Shown: one piece after another, positions 54,889-64,000 of the stretch | Layout: each line of letters starts with the position of its first letter | How positions within the stretch are numbered: the first letter of the stretch is position 1 | NCBI GenBank assembly: GCA_949295115.1 | Contig: CASFJU010000010.1 | Span: 1 to 64,000, forward strand | Reading direction: 5' to 3' | Source: an uncultured Phascolarctobacterium sp. | GTDB lineage: Bacteria; Bacillota; Negativicutes; Acidaminococcales; Acidaminococcaceae | Length of the DNA stretch: 64,000 nt | Notes under the pieces: generated by a model | What the model was told of the DNA's origin: nothing | Database searches by the model: none | What the model saw: only the letters and a program-made list of their open reading frames with translations | Program-made: the position numbers and the translations under genes

Positions 54889-55830
54889 GCTGGAAGTTTA
54901 CCTTGGTATAGATACCAGCTGTTATACAACGTCCGTTGCCTTTATGGATAAGGACGCACAGCTTGTTGGCGAAAGCAGGCAGATTTTAAAAGTGCGCGAA
55001 GGCAAATGCGGTTTGCAGCAGTCGGAAATGGTGTTTCAGCATACCCGCAACCTGCCGGAGATGATTGCAAACGCCATGCCGGAGGGCGCAAAAATTATCG
55101 GCGTTTGCGCGTCGGGCTGCCCGCGTCCGCTGGAAGGCTCGTACATGCCGGCGTTTTTAGTCGGTGCTGGTTTTGCACGTTCGCTGTCGGTGCTGAACAA
55201 TATCCCGCTGCACCTTATCAGCCATCAGGAAAACCATCTGCTGGCAGGTAAATGGTCGGCCGGTGGGCCGGATGCAGAGCGCTTTTTGCTTTTGCATGCT
55301 TCCGGTGGTACAACGGATTTGCTTTTGGCAGAACAGCGCGAAGACGGCAGCTACAAGCTGGCGGAAATCGGCGGCAGCATTGATTTGCATGCCGGCCAGT
55401 TTATCGACCGCATCGGCGTAAGCCTTGATTTGCAGTTTCCGGCAGGACCGGCGGTGGAAGCTTTTGCCAAAACGGCAGATGAGATTATTGATTTGCCTGT
55501 TTCCGTTAGTGGTTTAAAAGCAAGCCTTTCCGGTCCGGCGACGGCGGCGGAACGCAAATTAAAAGCCGGTGCAGACCCTGCCGGTATTGCGGCAGGCGTG
55601 CAGAAGGTGCTGGCAGAAACTTTTTACAGGCTGACGCAGCCAAAGAATACAAAGTAAGCAGCGCGCTGATTGTCGGCGGCGTTGCTTCCAATACATACAT
55701 CAGGGACTACCTGCATGTTAAGCTGGATAAAAAGAAAATATCGCTCTGGCACCCACAGGCGCGCTTTAGCTGCGACAATGCCTGCGGTTGTGCCGCTTTT
55801 GCAGTTTTAAAGGGTGAAAACCGTGTATGA
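54881..55830 (+). pseudogene. TsaD/Kae1-like (M22) paralogue with a one-base frameshift
   Basis: The first part encodes MSELEVYLGIDTSCYTTSVA, CASGCPRPLEGSYMPAFLVG, the metal-binding HQENH (HxxxH, near residue 108) and LHASGGTTDLLLAE, as in the Gcp/TsaD fold. The frame ends at 55657, but another frame continues from about 55625 with KVSSALIVGGVASNTYIRDYL and SCDNACGCAAFAVL, the expected C-terminal end, to 55830. One extra T in the TTTTT run at 55620-55624 would join the two parts (about 316 residues). It sits between nusB and xseA and is probably not the housekeeping TsaD. Real mutation or sequence error cannot be told apart here. Confidence 0.82.
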
Positions 55831-57028
55831 AGATGTTTATTCCGTCAGCCAAGTAAATAAGCTGATAAAATCGCTGATTGAAGATGAGCGCCGCTTTGCC
55901 AACATTCAGGTGCGCGGCGAAATCTCCAACTTTAAGCGTTACAGCAGCGGGCACTGCTATTTTACGTTAAAGGACGCAGGCGGCGTGCTGAAAGCCGTGA
56001 TGTTTAAGTTTGCGGCGCGTACCTTACGTTTTGAACCGCAGAACGGCGACACCGTTATCGCGGTGGGGCGCATCAGCGTTTACGAGCGCGACGGCGTATA
56101 CCAGCTTTATACGGATTTACTGATACCTGAAGGCACCGGCGATTTAATGCTGGCGTTTGAACAGTTAAAGCAAAAGCTGATGGCTGAAGGCCTGTTTGAC
56201 GAAAGCCGCAAAAAGGCTCTGCCGGTCAATCCCAAAACGGTCGGCATTATAACATCGCCCAGCGGCGCGGCTGTGCGCGATTTAATTACCGTATCGCGCA
56301 GGCGCAACAGCGGCATTAAACTTTTGCTGTATCCCGTTCGTGTGCAGGGTAAGGAAGCACCGGGCGAAATTGCCCATGCCATTGAGTTTATGAACCGTAA
56401 CAAGCTGGCCGAAGTTTTAATCGTCGGGCGCGGCGGCGGTTCAATCGAAGAACTTTGGGCGTTTAACGAAGAACAAACCGTGCGTGCCATAGCGGCATCC
56501 GAGATACCGGTGGTATCTGCCGTGGGGCATGAAACAGATTTTACTTTGGCTGATTTTGCTGCCGACAAACGTGCGGCGACACCGTCGCAGGCGGCTGAAA
56601 TTGTGGTTGCCGATGCCAACGCCTATATAAACTATGTGCTGGAACTGGAAAAACGCTGCAAAAACAACATGCTTAAACGCCTGACAACGGCGGAAACAAC
56701 ATTGGAGCGCCTGCAAACTTCATGGGCTTTGGCAAACCCGCAGAGATTGCTGGAAAACCGTATGCAGCGTTACGATTTTGCGGCGGCCAAGCTGAAACAA
56801 AATTTCAGCGCGGTGCTGACGGACAGGCAGCATAAATGCGGCGTGCTGGCAGCCAAGCTGGACGCATTAAGCCCGCTGACGGTGCTGGCGCGAGGCTACA
56901 GCGTAACGAAAAACGCGGACGGCAAAGTCATCCGCAGCATTGACGAAGTGCGCTGGGGCGACGAAATAACTACGCAGGTCGGCGACGGCAATATCATTTC
57001 GGTAGTTCAGCATACGGAGGGACGTTAA
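55823..57028 (+). CDS. xseA: Exodeoxyribonuclease VII large subunit
   Basis: Catalytic subunit of ExoVII, which degrades single-stranded DNA from both ends. The OB-fold N-terminus (YSVSQVNKLIKSL..., RGEISNFKRYSSGHCYFTLKD) is followed by the catalytic domain with ITSPSGAAVRDLI, LIVGRGGGSIEELWAFN and SAVGHETDFTLADFAADKRAATPSQAAE. It has 401 residues from GTG 55823; GTG 55814 would leave no room for the RBS AAAGGG. It overlaps the end of the TsaD-like gene, and xseB follows after two bases. Confidence 0.95.
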   Translation: MYEDVYSVSQVNKLIKSLIEDERRFANIQVRGEISNFKRYSSGHCYFTLKDAGGVLKAVMFKFAARTLRFEPQNGDTVIAVGRISVYERDGVYQLYTDLLIPEGTGDLMLAFEQLKQKLMAEGLFDESRKKALPVNPKTVGIITSPSGAAVRDLITVSRRRNSGIKLLLYPVRVQGKEAPGEIAHAIEFMNRNKLAEVLIVGRGGGSIEELWAFNEEQTVRAIAASEIPVVSAVGHETDFTLADFAADKRAATPSQAAEIVVADANAYINYVLELEKRCKNNMLKRLTTAETTLERLQTSWALANPQRLLENRMQRYDFAAAKLKQNFSAVLTDRQHKCGVLAAKLDALSPLTVLARGYSVTKNADGKVIRSIDEVRWGDEITTQVGDGNIISVVQHTEGR

Positions 57029-57030
57029 AA

Positions 57031-57276
57031 ATGGCAGTTAAAAAATCGCTGAAAAATTTAAAATTTGACGAAGCTCTGGCGATGCTGGAAGAAAAGGTAA
57101 AGCTGCTGGAGGACGGCAGCCTGCCGCTGGAAGAATCGCTGGAGGTTTTTAAGGACGGCGTGGAGCTGAGCAAAATCTGCGCAAGCAGGCTTGATACCGC
57201 GCGCCAGACGGTTGAGCAGATTATGGAAACCGAAAACGGTTATACCACAAAACCTTTTGAGGAGATTGATGAATAG
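57031..57276 (+). CDS. xseB: Exodeoxyribonuclease VII small subunit
   Basis: An 81-residue helical protein with LKFDEALAMLEEKVKLLEDGSLPLEESLEVFKDGVEL, the XseB signature. Several copies bind one XseA and control its activity. The stop codon directly abuts the ispA start codon. Confidence 0.95.
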   Translation: MAVKKSLKNLKFDEALAMLEEKVKLLEDGSLPLEESLEVFKDGVELSKICASRLDTARQTVEQIMETENGYTTKPFEEIDE

Positions 57277-58152
57277 ATGGATTTTGAAAAATATTATTCC
57301 GACAGACAGAAGCTTGTAAACAACTTTTTGGAAAAGCGCATGCAGAAAAAAGGCATTTCCCGCGTTGATGAAGCGATGGAGTACAGCCTTTTTGCAGGCG
57401 GCAAGCGCATTCGCCCAATTTTGCTGATGGCTACGGCAGACGCTGTTGGCGTTAACGGTTACAACTTTTTGCCGGTAGCGGCCGGGCTGGAAATGATTCA
57501 TACTTATTCTTTGATTCACGACGACCTGCCGTGCATGGATGACGACGATTACCGCCGCGGCAAGTACACCAACCACAAGGTTTTCGGCGAAGCAATGGCG
57601 CTTCTGGCAGGTGACGGGCTTTTGACGCTGGCCTTTGAGGTTATGCTGGAGCAGAAAAATGTGCCGGCGGAAGTTTTGGTTGAAGTTGTGCGCGAGGTGG
57701 CAATGTGCGCCGGTAACTTCGGCATGGTCGGCGGGCAGGCGCTTGATCTGGACGCTGAGGGCAAACAAATCAGCGAGGCAGAGCTGCGTAAATTACATTC
57801 CGGCAAAACCGGTGCCATGTTTATTGCAGCAGTACGCGGCGGCGCGCATTTAGCTAGCGCAACCGATGAACAGCTTCTGGCGCTGACACGTTTCGCGGAT
57901 TTGCTGGGGCTGGTTTTCCAGATTACGGACGACATCCTTGATGTTGAAGGCGACCCTGCCGAAATGGGCAAGAGCGCAGGCAGCGATGAGAAAAAGCATA
58001 AATCCACCTATGTGAGACTGTACACGCTTGAAGGCGCAAAGGCACTGGCTGAAAAAACGGTGGAAGAAGCACTGGAATGCCTGAACAGCTTTGGCGAAAA
58101 AGCCGAGCCGCTGCGCGAGATTACCAGAATGATGTGCGGACGCAAAGCTTAA
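57277..58152 (+). CDS. ispA: Farnesyl diphosphate synthase
   Basis: A trans-prenyltransferase condensing IPP and DMAPP to geranyl and farnesyl diphosphate, the substrate of UppS. The 291-residue protein has GGKRIRPIL, the first aspartate-rich motif HDDLPCMDDDDYRRG (near 85), and the second, QITDDILDVEGD (near 218). Position between xseB and dxs is common in Firmicutes and proteobacteria. RBS GAGGAG lies within the end of xseB. Confidence 0.95.
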   Translation: MDFEKYYSDRQKLVNNFLEKRMQKKGISRVDEAMEYSLFAGGKRIRPILLMATADAVGVNGYNFLPVAAGLEMIHTYSLIHDDLPCMDDDDYRRGKYTNHKVFGEAMALLAGDGLLTLAFEVMLEQKNVPAEVLVEVVREVAMCAGNFGMVGGQALDLDAEGKQISEAELRKLHSGKTGAMFIAAVRGGAHLASATDEQLLALTRFADLLGLVFQITDDILDVEGDPAEMGKSAGSDEKKHKSTYVRLYTLEGAKALAEKTVEEALECLNSFGEKAEPLREITRMMCGRKA

Positions 58153-58197
58153 CGAATTTTAACCGGTTTTATTCTTAACGGAAGGATAGATGCCTTA

Positions 58198-60084
58198 ATG
58201 ACAACCGGATTATTAAATAAAATTGATTCACCTAAAGATATTAAAAATTTAAATTATGACGCATTAAAAGAGCTGGCGCAGGAGATACGCGATTACATGA
58301 TTGAGGTTATCTCCAAAAACGGCGGGCACCTTGCGCCTAACCTTGGCGTGGTGGAGCTGACGCTGGCTTTGCATAAGGTTTTTAACTGCCCGAATGATAA
58401 AATTATCTGGGACGTAGGGCACCAGTCCTATATCCATAAAATCATCACCGGGCGCCGCGAAGCTTTTAAAACGCTGCGTCAGTACAACGGCCTTTCCGGC
58501 TTTCCAAAAATTCAGGAAAGCGAGTACGATGCTTTTGGTACGGGCCATTCCAGTACGTCGATATCGGCGGCGCTGGGCATGGCAATAGCGCGCGATTTAA
58601 AGGGCGAGGACAACGAGGTTATCGCCGTTATAGGCGACGGCAGCATGACCGGCGGCATGGCGTATGAAGCGCTGAACAATGCCGGTGATTTGCAGAAAAA
58701 GCTGATTATCATTTTGAATGATAACGAAATGTCTATCGCTAAAAACGTCGGTGCGATGAGCGATTACCTGTACCAGCTGCGCACAGCCAAAACTTATACG
58801 CGCATTAAAAAGGATCTGGAAGGCTGGCTGAAACATAAAAACTACGGCGAAAACATCATCAACATTGTGCGCCGCGTAAAAGGCAGTGTTAAATATCTGC
58901 TGGTGCCGGGTTCGGTGTTTGAGCATTTGGGCTTTAAATATTACGGGCCGGTGGACGGGCACGACCTTGAACATCTGGTTGAGGTGCTGGAAGTTGCCAA
59001 AGCAACGCCGGGGCCTGTTATCATACATGTAATTACCAAAAAGGGCAAAGGCTACGAACCGGCGGAAAAAAGCCCGAACAAATTCCACGGCACAGGGCCG
59101 TTTGATATTGCAACAGGCAAGAAAATTACCAAGCCCGGCGCGCCGGTAACTTATACCGAAGTGTTCGGCAAAACGCTGGTTGATATTGCTAAAGATGATA
59201 AAAATATTGTTGCCATTACGGCGGCGATGCCGGACGGCACAGGCTTAAACTATTTTGCCGATGCTTATCCGGACAGATTTTTTGACGTGGGCATTGCCGA
59301 GCAGCACGCCGTTACGGCAGCGGCAGGCATGGCAGCGGCAGGGCTGCACCCGGTTGTGGCCGTATATTCCACCTTTATGCAAAGGGCGTTTGATTCCGTT
59401 CTGCACGATATTTGCATGCAGAACCTGCCCGTTGTGCTGGGGTTGGACCGTGCAGGGCTTGTCGGCGACGACGGTTATACGCACCACGGCGTGTTTGATT
59501 ATTCCTATCTGCGCTTAATGCCGCAGATGACGATAATGGCGCCTAAAGATGAAAACGAACTGCGCCACATGCTGGCGACGGCGGTTAATTTTAACGGGCC
59601 TATTGCCCTGCGTTATCCGCGCGGAAGCGGACTTGGCGTTGAAATTACTGAACCGCTGCACACTTTGCCAATTGGCAAGGCGGAGGAAATTCAAACCGGC
59701 AGCGATGTATGCCTGTGGGCGGTTGGCAGCATGGTTGACGAAGCCGTTAAGGCTGCGGAAGCGCTGGCAGAACAAGGCATCAGCGCGGGCGTGGTTAACA
59801 TGCGTTTTGTTAAGCCGCTTGATACAGAGCTTTTGGTTAAAACGGCATTGCAGTGCAAAAATATTGTAACGCTGGAAGAAGGCACGGTTGAAGGTGGTGC
59901 AGGCAGCGCCGTACTGGAAGAATTGAACGACAACGGGCTCGTTGGCAAGGTTAAAGTGCTGAACCTTGGAATTCCGGACAAATACATTCCGCACGGCGAT
60001 AAAAAGCTTTTGCTGCGTGATATTGGCTTGGACCAGGGCAGCATCGTTAAACGCATTGCCGAATTTTTAAAAGACGGAGAATAA
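58198..60084 (+). CDS. dxs: 1-deoxy-D-xylulose-5-phosphate synthase
   Basis: A thiamine-diphosphate enzyme making DXP from pyruvate and glyceraldehyde 3-phosphate, the entry step of the MEP pathway. The 628-residue protein has NGGHLAPNLGVVELTLALHK, DVGHQSYIHKIITGR, the ThDP motif GDGSMTGGMAYEALNNAG (near 148) and the transketolase-like DVGIAEQHAVTAAAGMA (near 366). ispA lies just upstream and tlyA starts one base after the stop. Confidence 0.97.
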   Translation: MTTGLLNKIDSPKDIKNLNYDALKELAQEIRDYMIEVISKNGGHLAPNLGVVELTLALHKVFNCPNDKIIWDVGHQSYIHKIITGRREAFKTLRQYNGLSGFPKIQESEYDAFGTGHSSTSISAALGMAIARDLKGEDNEVIAVIGDGSMTGGMAYEALNNAGDLQKKLIIILNDNEMSIAKNVGAMSDYLYQLRTAKTYTRIKKDLEGWLKHKNYGENIINIVRRVKGSVKYLLVPGSVFEHLGFKYYGPVDGHDLEHLVEVLEVAKATPGPVIIHVITKKGKGYEPAEKSPNKFHGTGPFDIATGKKITKPGAPVTYTEVFGKTLVDIAKDDKNIVAITAAMPDGTGLNYFADAYPDRFFDVGIAEQHAVTAAAGMAAAGLHPVVAVYSTFMQRAFDSVLHDICMQNLPVVLGLDRAGLVGDDGYTHHGVFDYSYLRLMPQMTIMAPKDENELRHMLATAVNFNGPIALRYPRGSGLGVEITEPLHTLPIGKAEEIQTGSDVCLWAVGSMVDEAVKAAEALAEQGISAGVVNMRFVKPLDTELLVKTALQCKNIVTLEEGTVEGGAGSAVLEELNDNGLVGKVKVLNLGIPDKYIPHGDKKLLLRDIGLDQGSIVKRIAEFLKDGE

Positions 60085-60085
60085 C

Positions 60086-60898
60086 GTGAAGAAAGAACGA
60101 TTAGATACATTGCTTGTTGAAAAAGGCTTTTTTGAATCCCGTTCGCGCGCGCAGGCGGCGATTATGGCTGGTCAGGTGCTTGTCAACGAGCAGAAAATTG
60201 ATAAAACCGGCACGCAGGTTGCGCCGGACGCGGCAATCCGCATTTTGGGCGGCGATTTAAAATATGTAAGCCGCGGCGGCCTGAAGCTGGAAAAGGCTGT
60301 GGCCTGCTTTGGGCTTGATTTAACCGACAAGGTAGTGAGCGATATCGGAGCTTCTACCGGTGGCTTTACGGACTGCGCCTTGCAGAACGGTGCGGATCGC
60401 GTGTACGCTATCGACGTCGGTTACGGACAGCTGGCATGGAAGCTGCGCAGCGACGAGCGCGTGGTGAACATGGAACGCACCAACGTGCGTTATCTGGAAG
60501 CGGACAGCCTGCCGGAAAAGGTAGACGTTGCGACTATCGACGTGGCGTTTATCTCACTGGATAAAGTGCTGCCAGCCGTGAAGAAAATTTTGGCGGATGA
60601 CGGCATTGTAATTGCGCTGATTAAACCGCAGTTTGAAGCCGGGAAGGAAAACGTCGGTAAAAAAGGCGTTGTGCGTGATCCTGCCATGCATTTAAATGTT
60701 ATCAACAACGTAATTGCCGTTGCCAAAGAATTGGACTTTAAAATCGCCGGGCTGGATTATTCGCCGGTTAAAGGACCGGAGGGCAACATTGAATACTTGC
60801 TGTATTTAAAAAATGCTGCAGATGTAGAAGACGTGGAAATCAACCCGGAAGAAATTGTTAAAAATTCGCATTTGACGCTGGATACCGGCGCGAAATAA
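60086..60898 (+). CDS. tlyA: TlyA family rRNA 2'-O-methyltransferase / S4-domain protein
   Basis: A 270-residue protein with an N-terminal S4 RNA-binding domain (RLDTLLVEKGFFESRSRAQAAIMAGQVLVN) and an FtsJ-like methyltransferase domain (SDIGASTGGFTDCALQNGADRVYAIDVGYGQL, near 85). Mycobacterial TlyA methylates 16S and 23S rRNA riboses and sets capreomycin sensitivity; the same role here is inferred from homology. It starts with GTG one base after dxs and is followed by nadK, the usual order. Confidence 0.92.
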   Translation: MKKERLDTLLVEKGFFESRSRAQAAIMAGQVLVNEQKIDKTGTQVAPDAAIRILGGDLKYVSRGGLKLEKAVACFGLDLTDKVVSDIGASTGGFTDCALQNGADRVYAIDVGYGQLAWKLRSDERVVNMERTNVRYLEADSLPEKVDVATIDVAFISLDKVLPAVKKILADDGIVIALIKPQFEAGKENVGKKGVVRDPAMHLNVINNVIAVAKELDFKIAGLDYSPVKGPEGNIEYLLYLKNAADVEDVEINPEEIVKNSHLTLDTGAK

Positions 60899-60910
60899 GA
60901 AGGTGTAATA

Positions 60911-61783
60911 ATGCCATATACCGTGGGGCTGTTCCCCAATATGCAAAAGGACAGAGTGCGCGCCTGCCTGCCGGATATTCTGGCTTTGCTGCAAAAGCAC
61001 GGTTTAAAAACGCTGCTGCCGCAAAATCTGGCGCAGGATAAAACGCTGAGCTACGACGTTTGCGACACGGCGACGCTGGCGCAGATGGACGCCGGTATTT
61101 CGCTGGGCGGCGACGGCACGTTTTTACAAATGTCGCGTTATCTTTCGCCGTTAAAAATACCTGTTTTCGGCGTTAACTTCGGCAAGCTGGGCTTTTTGGC
61201 GGAAACCGAAATGAACGATTTTGAGAAAGCGCTGCAAAAATTAGTGCAGCGTGATTTTGAAATCGAAGAACGCAGCCAGCAGCGTGCAATCGTAATCCGC
61301 AACGGGCAGATTGCCGTGCAGGCTCATGCGCTGAACGATATGGTTGTCGCCAAGGGGCATTTCAGCAAGCTGGCACATCTGGAACTGAAAATAAACGGCA
61401 AACACTCCGGCATCTACGCCGCCGACGGTTTGATTGTAGCAACGGCAACCGGCTCAACGGCATATTCGCTTTCGGCCGGCGGGCCGATGGTGCACCCAAG
61501 CCTTGACGTTTCAATTATCACGCCAATCTGCGCACACGCATTATATACGCGCCCGCTGATTATACCGGGCAACAATCTGATAGAAATAACGGCCGTGCCG
61601 CCGTACGAGGAGCTGCTGCTTTCGGCAGACGGCGAAATCGCATCGGCAGTGGCCGAAAATGATATTATACGCATCGACAAGAACCCCGAGCCTGTCAGGT
61701 TAATCCGTTTAAACGGCAGGAGCTATTACGAAACCTGGCAGCAAAAACTTATGCGCACCTGCGGAAATGAGGAAGCAAAATGA
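60911..61783 (+). CDS. nadK: NAD kinase
   Basis: Phosphorylates NAD to NADP. The 290-residue protein has the catalytic SLGGDGTFLQMSRY motif (near 60), FGVNFGKLGFLAE, and the nucleotide-binding DGLIVATATGSTAYSLSAGGP. RBS AGAAGG. Its stop overlaps the argR start (ATGA). Confidence 0.95.
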   Translation: MPYTVGLFPNMQKDRVRACLPDILALLQKHGLKTLLPQNLAQDKTLSYDVCDTATLAQMDAGISLGGDGTFLQMSRYLSPLKIPVFGVNFGKLGFLAETEMNDFEKALQKLVQRDFEIEERSQQRAIVIRNGQIAVQAHALNDMVVAKGHFSKLAHLELKINGKHSGIYAADGLIVATATGSTAYSLSAGGPMVHPSLDVSIITPICAHALYTRPLIIPGNNLIEITAVPPYEELLLSADGEIASAVAENDIIRIDKNPEPVRLIRLNGRSYYETWQQKLMRTCGNEEAK

Positions 61784-62253
61784 ACGAAGAAGTATCTGTA
61801 AAGCAATTAAAAACCAACCGCCACGCTAAAATTAAAAGCATTATCGAATCGCACAAAATTGAAACACAGGACGAGCTTGCAGCAGCCCTGCGTGCCAGTG
61901 GTATTGAAGTAACGCAGGCAACAGTTTCGCGCGATATCAAAGAGCTGATGCTGATTAAGGTGCCGGACGCAGCCGGGCGCTATTACTATGCCTTCCCGAA
62001 GGACCAGAACGCAATGATGAATTCCGGCAGGCTGGAACGTGTTTTGCAGGATTCTGTGCTGAACCTGCGCGCGGGCGGCAACCTTGTGGTAATCCACAGC
62101 CTTCCGGGTGCGGCGTCTTCCGTCGCGCTGGCGTTGGATTACATGAAATGGCCGGAGGTGCTGGGTACCGTTGCCGGTGACGATACGATTTTTGTTGCGC
62201 TTGACAAGCCGGAAAGTGCGGAAGTATTTATCGGCAGATTTGCCAAAAAATAA
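61780..62253 (+). CDS. argR: Arginine repressor ArgR
   Basis: A 157-residue hexameric regulator that senses arginine. The winged-helix N-terminus (KIKSIIESHKIETQDELAAALRASGIEVTQATVSRDIKEL) and the C-terminal oligomer/arginine domain (GAASSVALALDYMKWPEVLGTVAGDDTIFVA, with conserved GDDT) are complete. Location beside recN is typical in Firmicutes. No arginine genes are in view. Confidence 0.95.
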   Translation: MNEEVSVKQLKTNRHAKIKSIIESHKIETQDELAAALRASGIEVTQATVSRDIKELMLIKVPDAAGRYYYAFPKDQNAMMNSGRLERVLQDSVLNLRAGGNLVVIHSLPGAASSVALALDYMKWPEVLGTVAGDDTIFVALDKPESAEVFIGRFAKK

Positions 62254-62265
62254 GAGGTTTGCAGA

Positions 62266-63948
62266 ATGCTTCAGGCTTTACATGTCCATAATTTTGCTTT
62301 AATTGAAGATGCCAAAGTGGAATTTACCGGCGGGTTTAACGTGTTTACGGGTGAAACCGGCGCAGGTAAATCCATACTTATCGACGCTTTCAGTATTGCG
62401 CTGGGGTCGCGTGCTTCGGCAGATTATGTGCGCAGCGGAACGGACGCCTTAACCGTGCAGGCTGTGTTTGATATTGACGATTGCCCCGCTGCCCGAAAAC
62501 TTTTGGAGGAGCAGGGCATTGATTATGAGGACGGTTTGTTTTTGCGCCGCCGCATCACTGCCGCCGGTAAAAGCACAGCGACCGTTAACGGTGTGCAGGT
62601 GCCCGTTGCCGTATTGCGCAGCTTTGCCGCCGTACTGGTGGACGTACACGGCCAGCACGAAAACCAGGCGCTTTTAAAAGCGGATTTTCCACAGCAGCTG
62701 ACTGATTTATACGGCCATACGGAAATTGCGCCGGTGCTGGAAAATTACCGCAGCGCTTTTGCGGAATACAATCATATTAAAGACGAAGTGGAACGCTTGC
62801 AGAGCATCGGGCAGGACCGCGAAAGAATTTTGGACCGCCTGGAATGGGAGATTGAAGAAATTACCAATGCTAATTTGCAGGAAGGCGAGCTGGACGAATT
62901 GCAGGACGAATGGAAACGCCTGCAAAACAACGGCAAAATTATGCAGTCCGTCAGCGCCGCTAATGAATTGGTTGACGGTAAATACAGCGCGCTGGACGCT
63001 TTGGCGGAAGCCAGAAGCAAAATTGAAAGCGCCGCACGTTACGACGGCACCCTTAACGCCAACGCAGAGCTTTTGGAAAGCTGCTGGCTGATGTTGGAGG
63101 AATGCCATAAAAACCTGCTTGATTATCTGGAAAACAATGAATTTGACGCTGAACGCGCAGCTTATGTGGAACAGCGTTTGGATTTATGGTATAGATTGCA
63201 GAAAAAATACGGCGCCGATTATGATGCCATCAACGCTTACCTGCAAAAAGTGCAGCAGGAAGCGGACGAGTTAAAAGAAATTGACCGCAGCATTGCGCAG
63301 AAAACCAAAGAGCTGGCGCAGAAAACGGAAGCATTGACAAAACTTGCCGCACAGCTTACGGAACTGCGCAAACAAAGCGCACAGCTTTTAACCAAAGAAA
63401 TAACGGCGCATATTGCCGATTTGGCAATGCCGCAGGGCAGAATTGAAATCAGCTTTACGCAGAAGGACGATTTTGGCAAAAACGGCTGTGATGAAATGAC
63501 GTTTTTGTTTTCCGCCAATGCGGGTGAGCCTTTAATGGAATTAAGTAAGGTAGCCTCCGGCGGTGAATTGTCGCGTATCGCGCTGGCGGTTAAGACGGTA
63601 TTGTTTAACGAGCTGGGCGTGCCGACGATGATTTTTGACGAGATTGACACCGGCATCGGCGGCGTTACGGCGCAGAAAATGGCTGAAAAAATTGCCGTTA
63701 TCTCGCGTAACGGGCAGGTTATCTGCATTACGCATTTGCCGCAGATTGCCAGCTTTGCAGACCGTCACATTAAGATTAACAAGGTTAGTGCAGGCGGGCG
63801 CACGCAGACGGAACTGAATGTTCTGGACGAAGCCGGGCGCATTGACGAGCTGATGCGTATGACGGCAGGCGAAAACACCAGCGACGCTGCACGCCAAAAT
63901 GCGGAAGAACTTTTGGCAAACGCCGCAAAATTTAAAAACGCAGGGTGA
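62266..63948 (+). CDS. recN: DNA repair protein RecN
   Basis: An SMC-like ATPase recruited early to DNA double-strand breaks. The 560-residue protein has Walker A FTGETGAGKSILIDAFSIAL (near 28), a central coiled coil (about 165-370), the ABC signature LSKVASGGELSRIALA, and Walker B TMIFDEIDTGIGG. The length is normal. AAGAGGT lies before the ATG. It follows argR by 12 bases. Confidence 0.96.
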   Translation: MLQALHVHNFALIEDAKVEFTGGFNVFTGETGAGKSILIDAFSIALGSRASADYVRSGTDALTVQAVFDIDDCPAARKLLEEQGIDYEDGLFLRRRITAAGKSTATVNGVQVPVAVLRSFAAVLVDVHGQHENQALLKADFPQQLTDLYGHTEIAPVLENYRSAFAEYNHIKDEVERLQSIGQDRERILDRLEWEIEEITNANLQEGELDELQDEWKRLQNNGKIMQSVSAANELVDGKYSALDALAEARSKIESAARYDGTLNANAELLESCWLMLEECHKNLLDYLENNEFDAERAAYVEQRLDLWYRLQKKYGADYDAINAYLQKVQQEADELKEIDRSIAQKTKELAQKTEALTKLAAQLTELRKQSAQLLTKEITAHIADLAMPQGRIEISFTQKDDFGKNGCDEMTFLFSANAGEPLMELSKVASGGELSRIALAVKTVLFNELGVPTMIFDEIDTGIGGVTAQKMAEKIAVISRNGQVICITHLPQIASFADRHIKINKVSAGGRTQTELNVLDEAGRIDELMRMTAGENTSDAARQNAEELLANAAKFKNAG

Positions 63949-63952
63949 TATT

Positions 63953-64000
63953 ATGAAAAAAATACATCAGGAGAATCTTGATGAAAAATTTGTAAGCCGC
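63953..64000 (+). CDS. Start of an unidentified gene, cut by the window end
   Basis: ATG 63953 lies four bases after the recN stop with AGGGTGA upstream. Only 16 codons (MKKIHQENLDEKFVSR) are present, too few to identify the product. Confidence 0.5.
   Translation, partial: MKKIHQENLDEKFVSR

Noticed and set aside
55615..55660. Programmed frameshifting in the TsaD-like gene
   Set aside because: There is a T5 run but no good X-XXY-YYZ heptamer and no clear downstream pseudoknot. A one-base deletion or read error is simpler.

Overview
The window is a chromosomal stretch of about 50% G+C in its housekeeping parts. It most likely comes from a Negativicutes-type (diderm) Firmicute, for example a relative of Phascolarctobacterium or Acidaminococcus. 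Reasons: a PolC-type replicase, the order rpsB-tsf-pyrH-frr followed by uppS-cdsA-dxr-rseP-ispG-proS-polC, the rimP-nusA-rnpM-L7Ae-infB-rbfA-nrnA-truB-ribF-rpsO run, and an Asp23/AmaP/DUF2273 set ahead of nusB. The genus call is inference from gene order only.

Layout. 1-3460: translation and UMP kinase genes plus a small ferredoxin. 3480-15090: isoprenoid/phospholipid genes, site-2 protease, proS, an MgtC-like protein, polC and a peroxiredoxin. 15110-23500: the nusA-infB operon down to rpsO. 23520-28714: secG, two hydrolases, then an RNA quality-control group (RNase R, SmpB, rhodanese, and tmRNA on the opposite strand). 28820-32870: three consecutive LarA-family nickel racemase/epimerase paralogues behind a palindromic site. 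32880-45765: an A+T-rich accessory segment with a nonsense-interrupted WYL regulator, small unknown proteins, a six-gene locus built on a GrpE-like protein, an Hsp70-like ATPase and a HerA-like ATPase, then a HipBA pair. 45799-53118: an M20 peptidase, yhdT and a broken panF, tRNA-Val, NAD synthetase, YbaK and threonine synthase. 53160-64000: envelope-stress genes, nusB, a frameshifted TsaD-like gene, xseAB, ispA, dxs, tlyA, nadK, argR, recN and the first codons of one more gene.

How parts fit together. MEP/isoprenoid genes sit in two places (uppS, dxr, ispG on the left; ispA, dxs on the right). tmRNA, SmpB and RNase R form a complete trans-translation set. The main candidate for an undescribed system is 34787-44158. 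There a chaperone pair (GrpE-like plus Hsp70-like with a 390-residue extra N-terminal region) is co-directional with a 1096-residue HerA/FtsK-type ATPase, a protein with a membrane-active-looking N-terminus, and two small unknown proteins. Conserved ATPase cores have near-genomic composition while the outer parts of the same genes are very A+T-rich, as expected for fast-evolving or exchanged specificity modules.

Other points. PolC lacks the 3'-5' exonuclease usually inserted in its PHP domain. Three genes carry single simple lesions: an amber codon in the WYL regulator, a 26-bp tandem duplication in panF, and a one-base loss in a T-run of the TsaD-like gene. No insertion sequence, integrase, CRISPR array or rRNA gene was seen.
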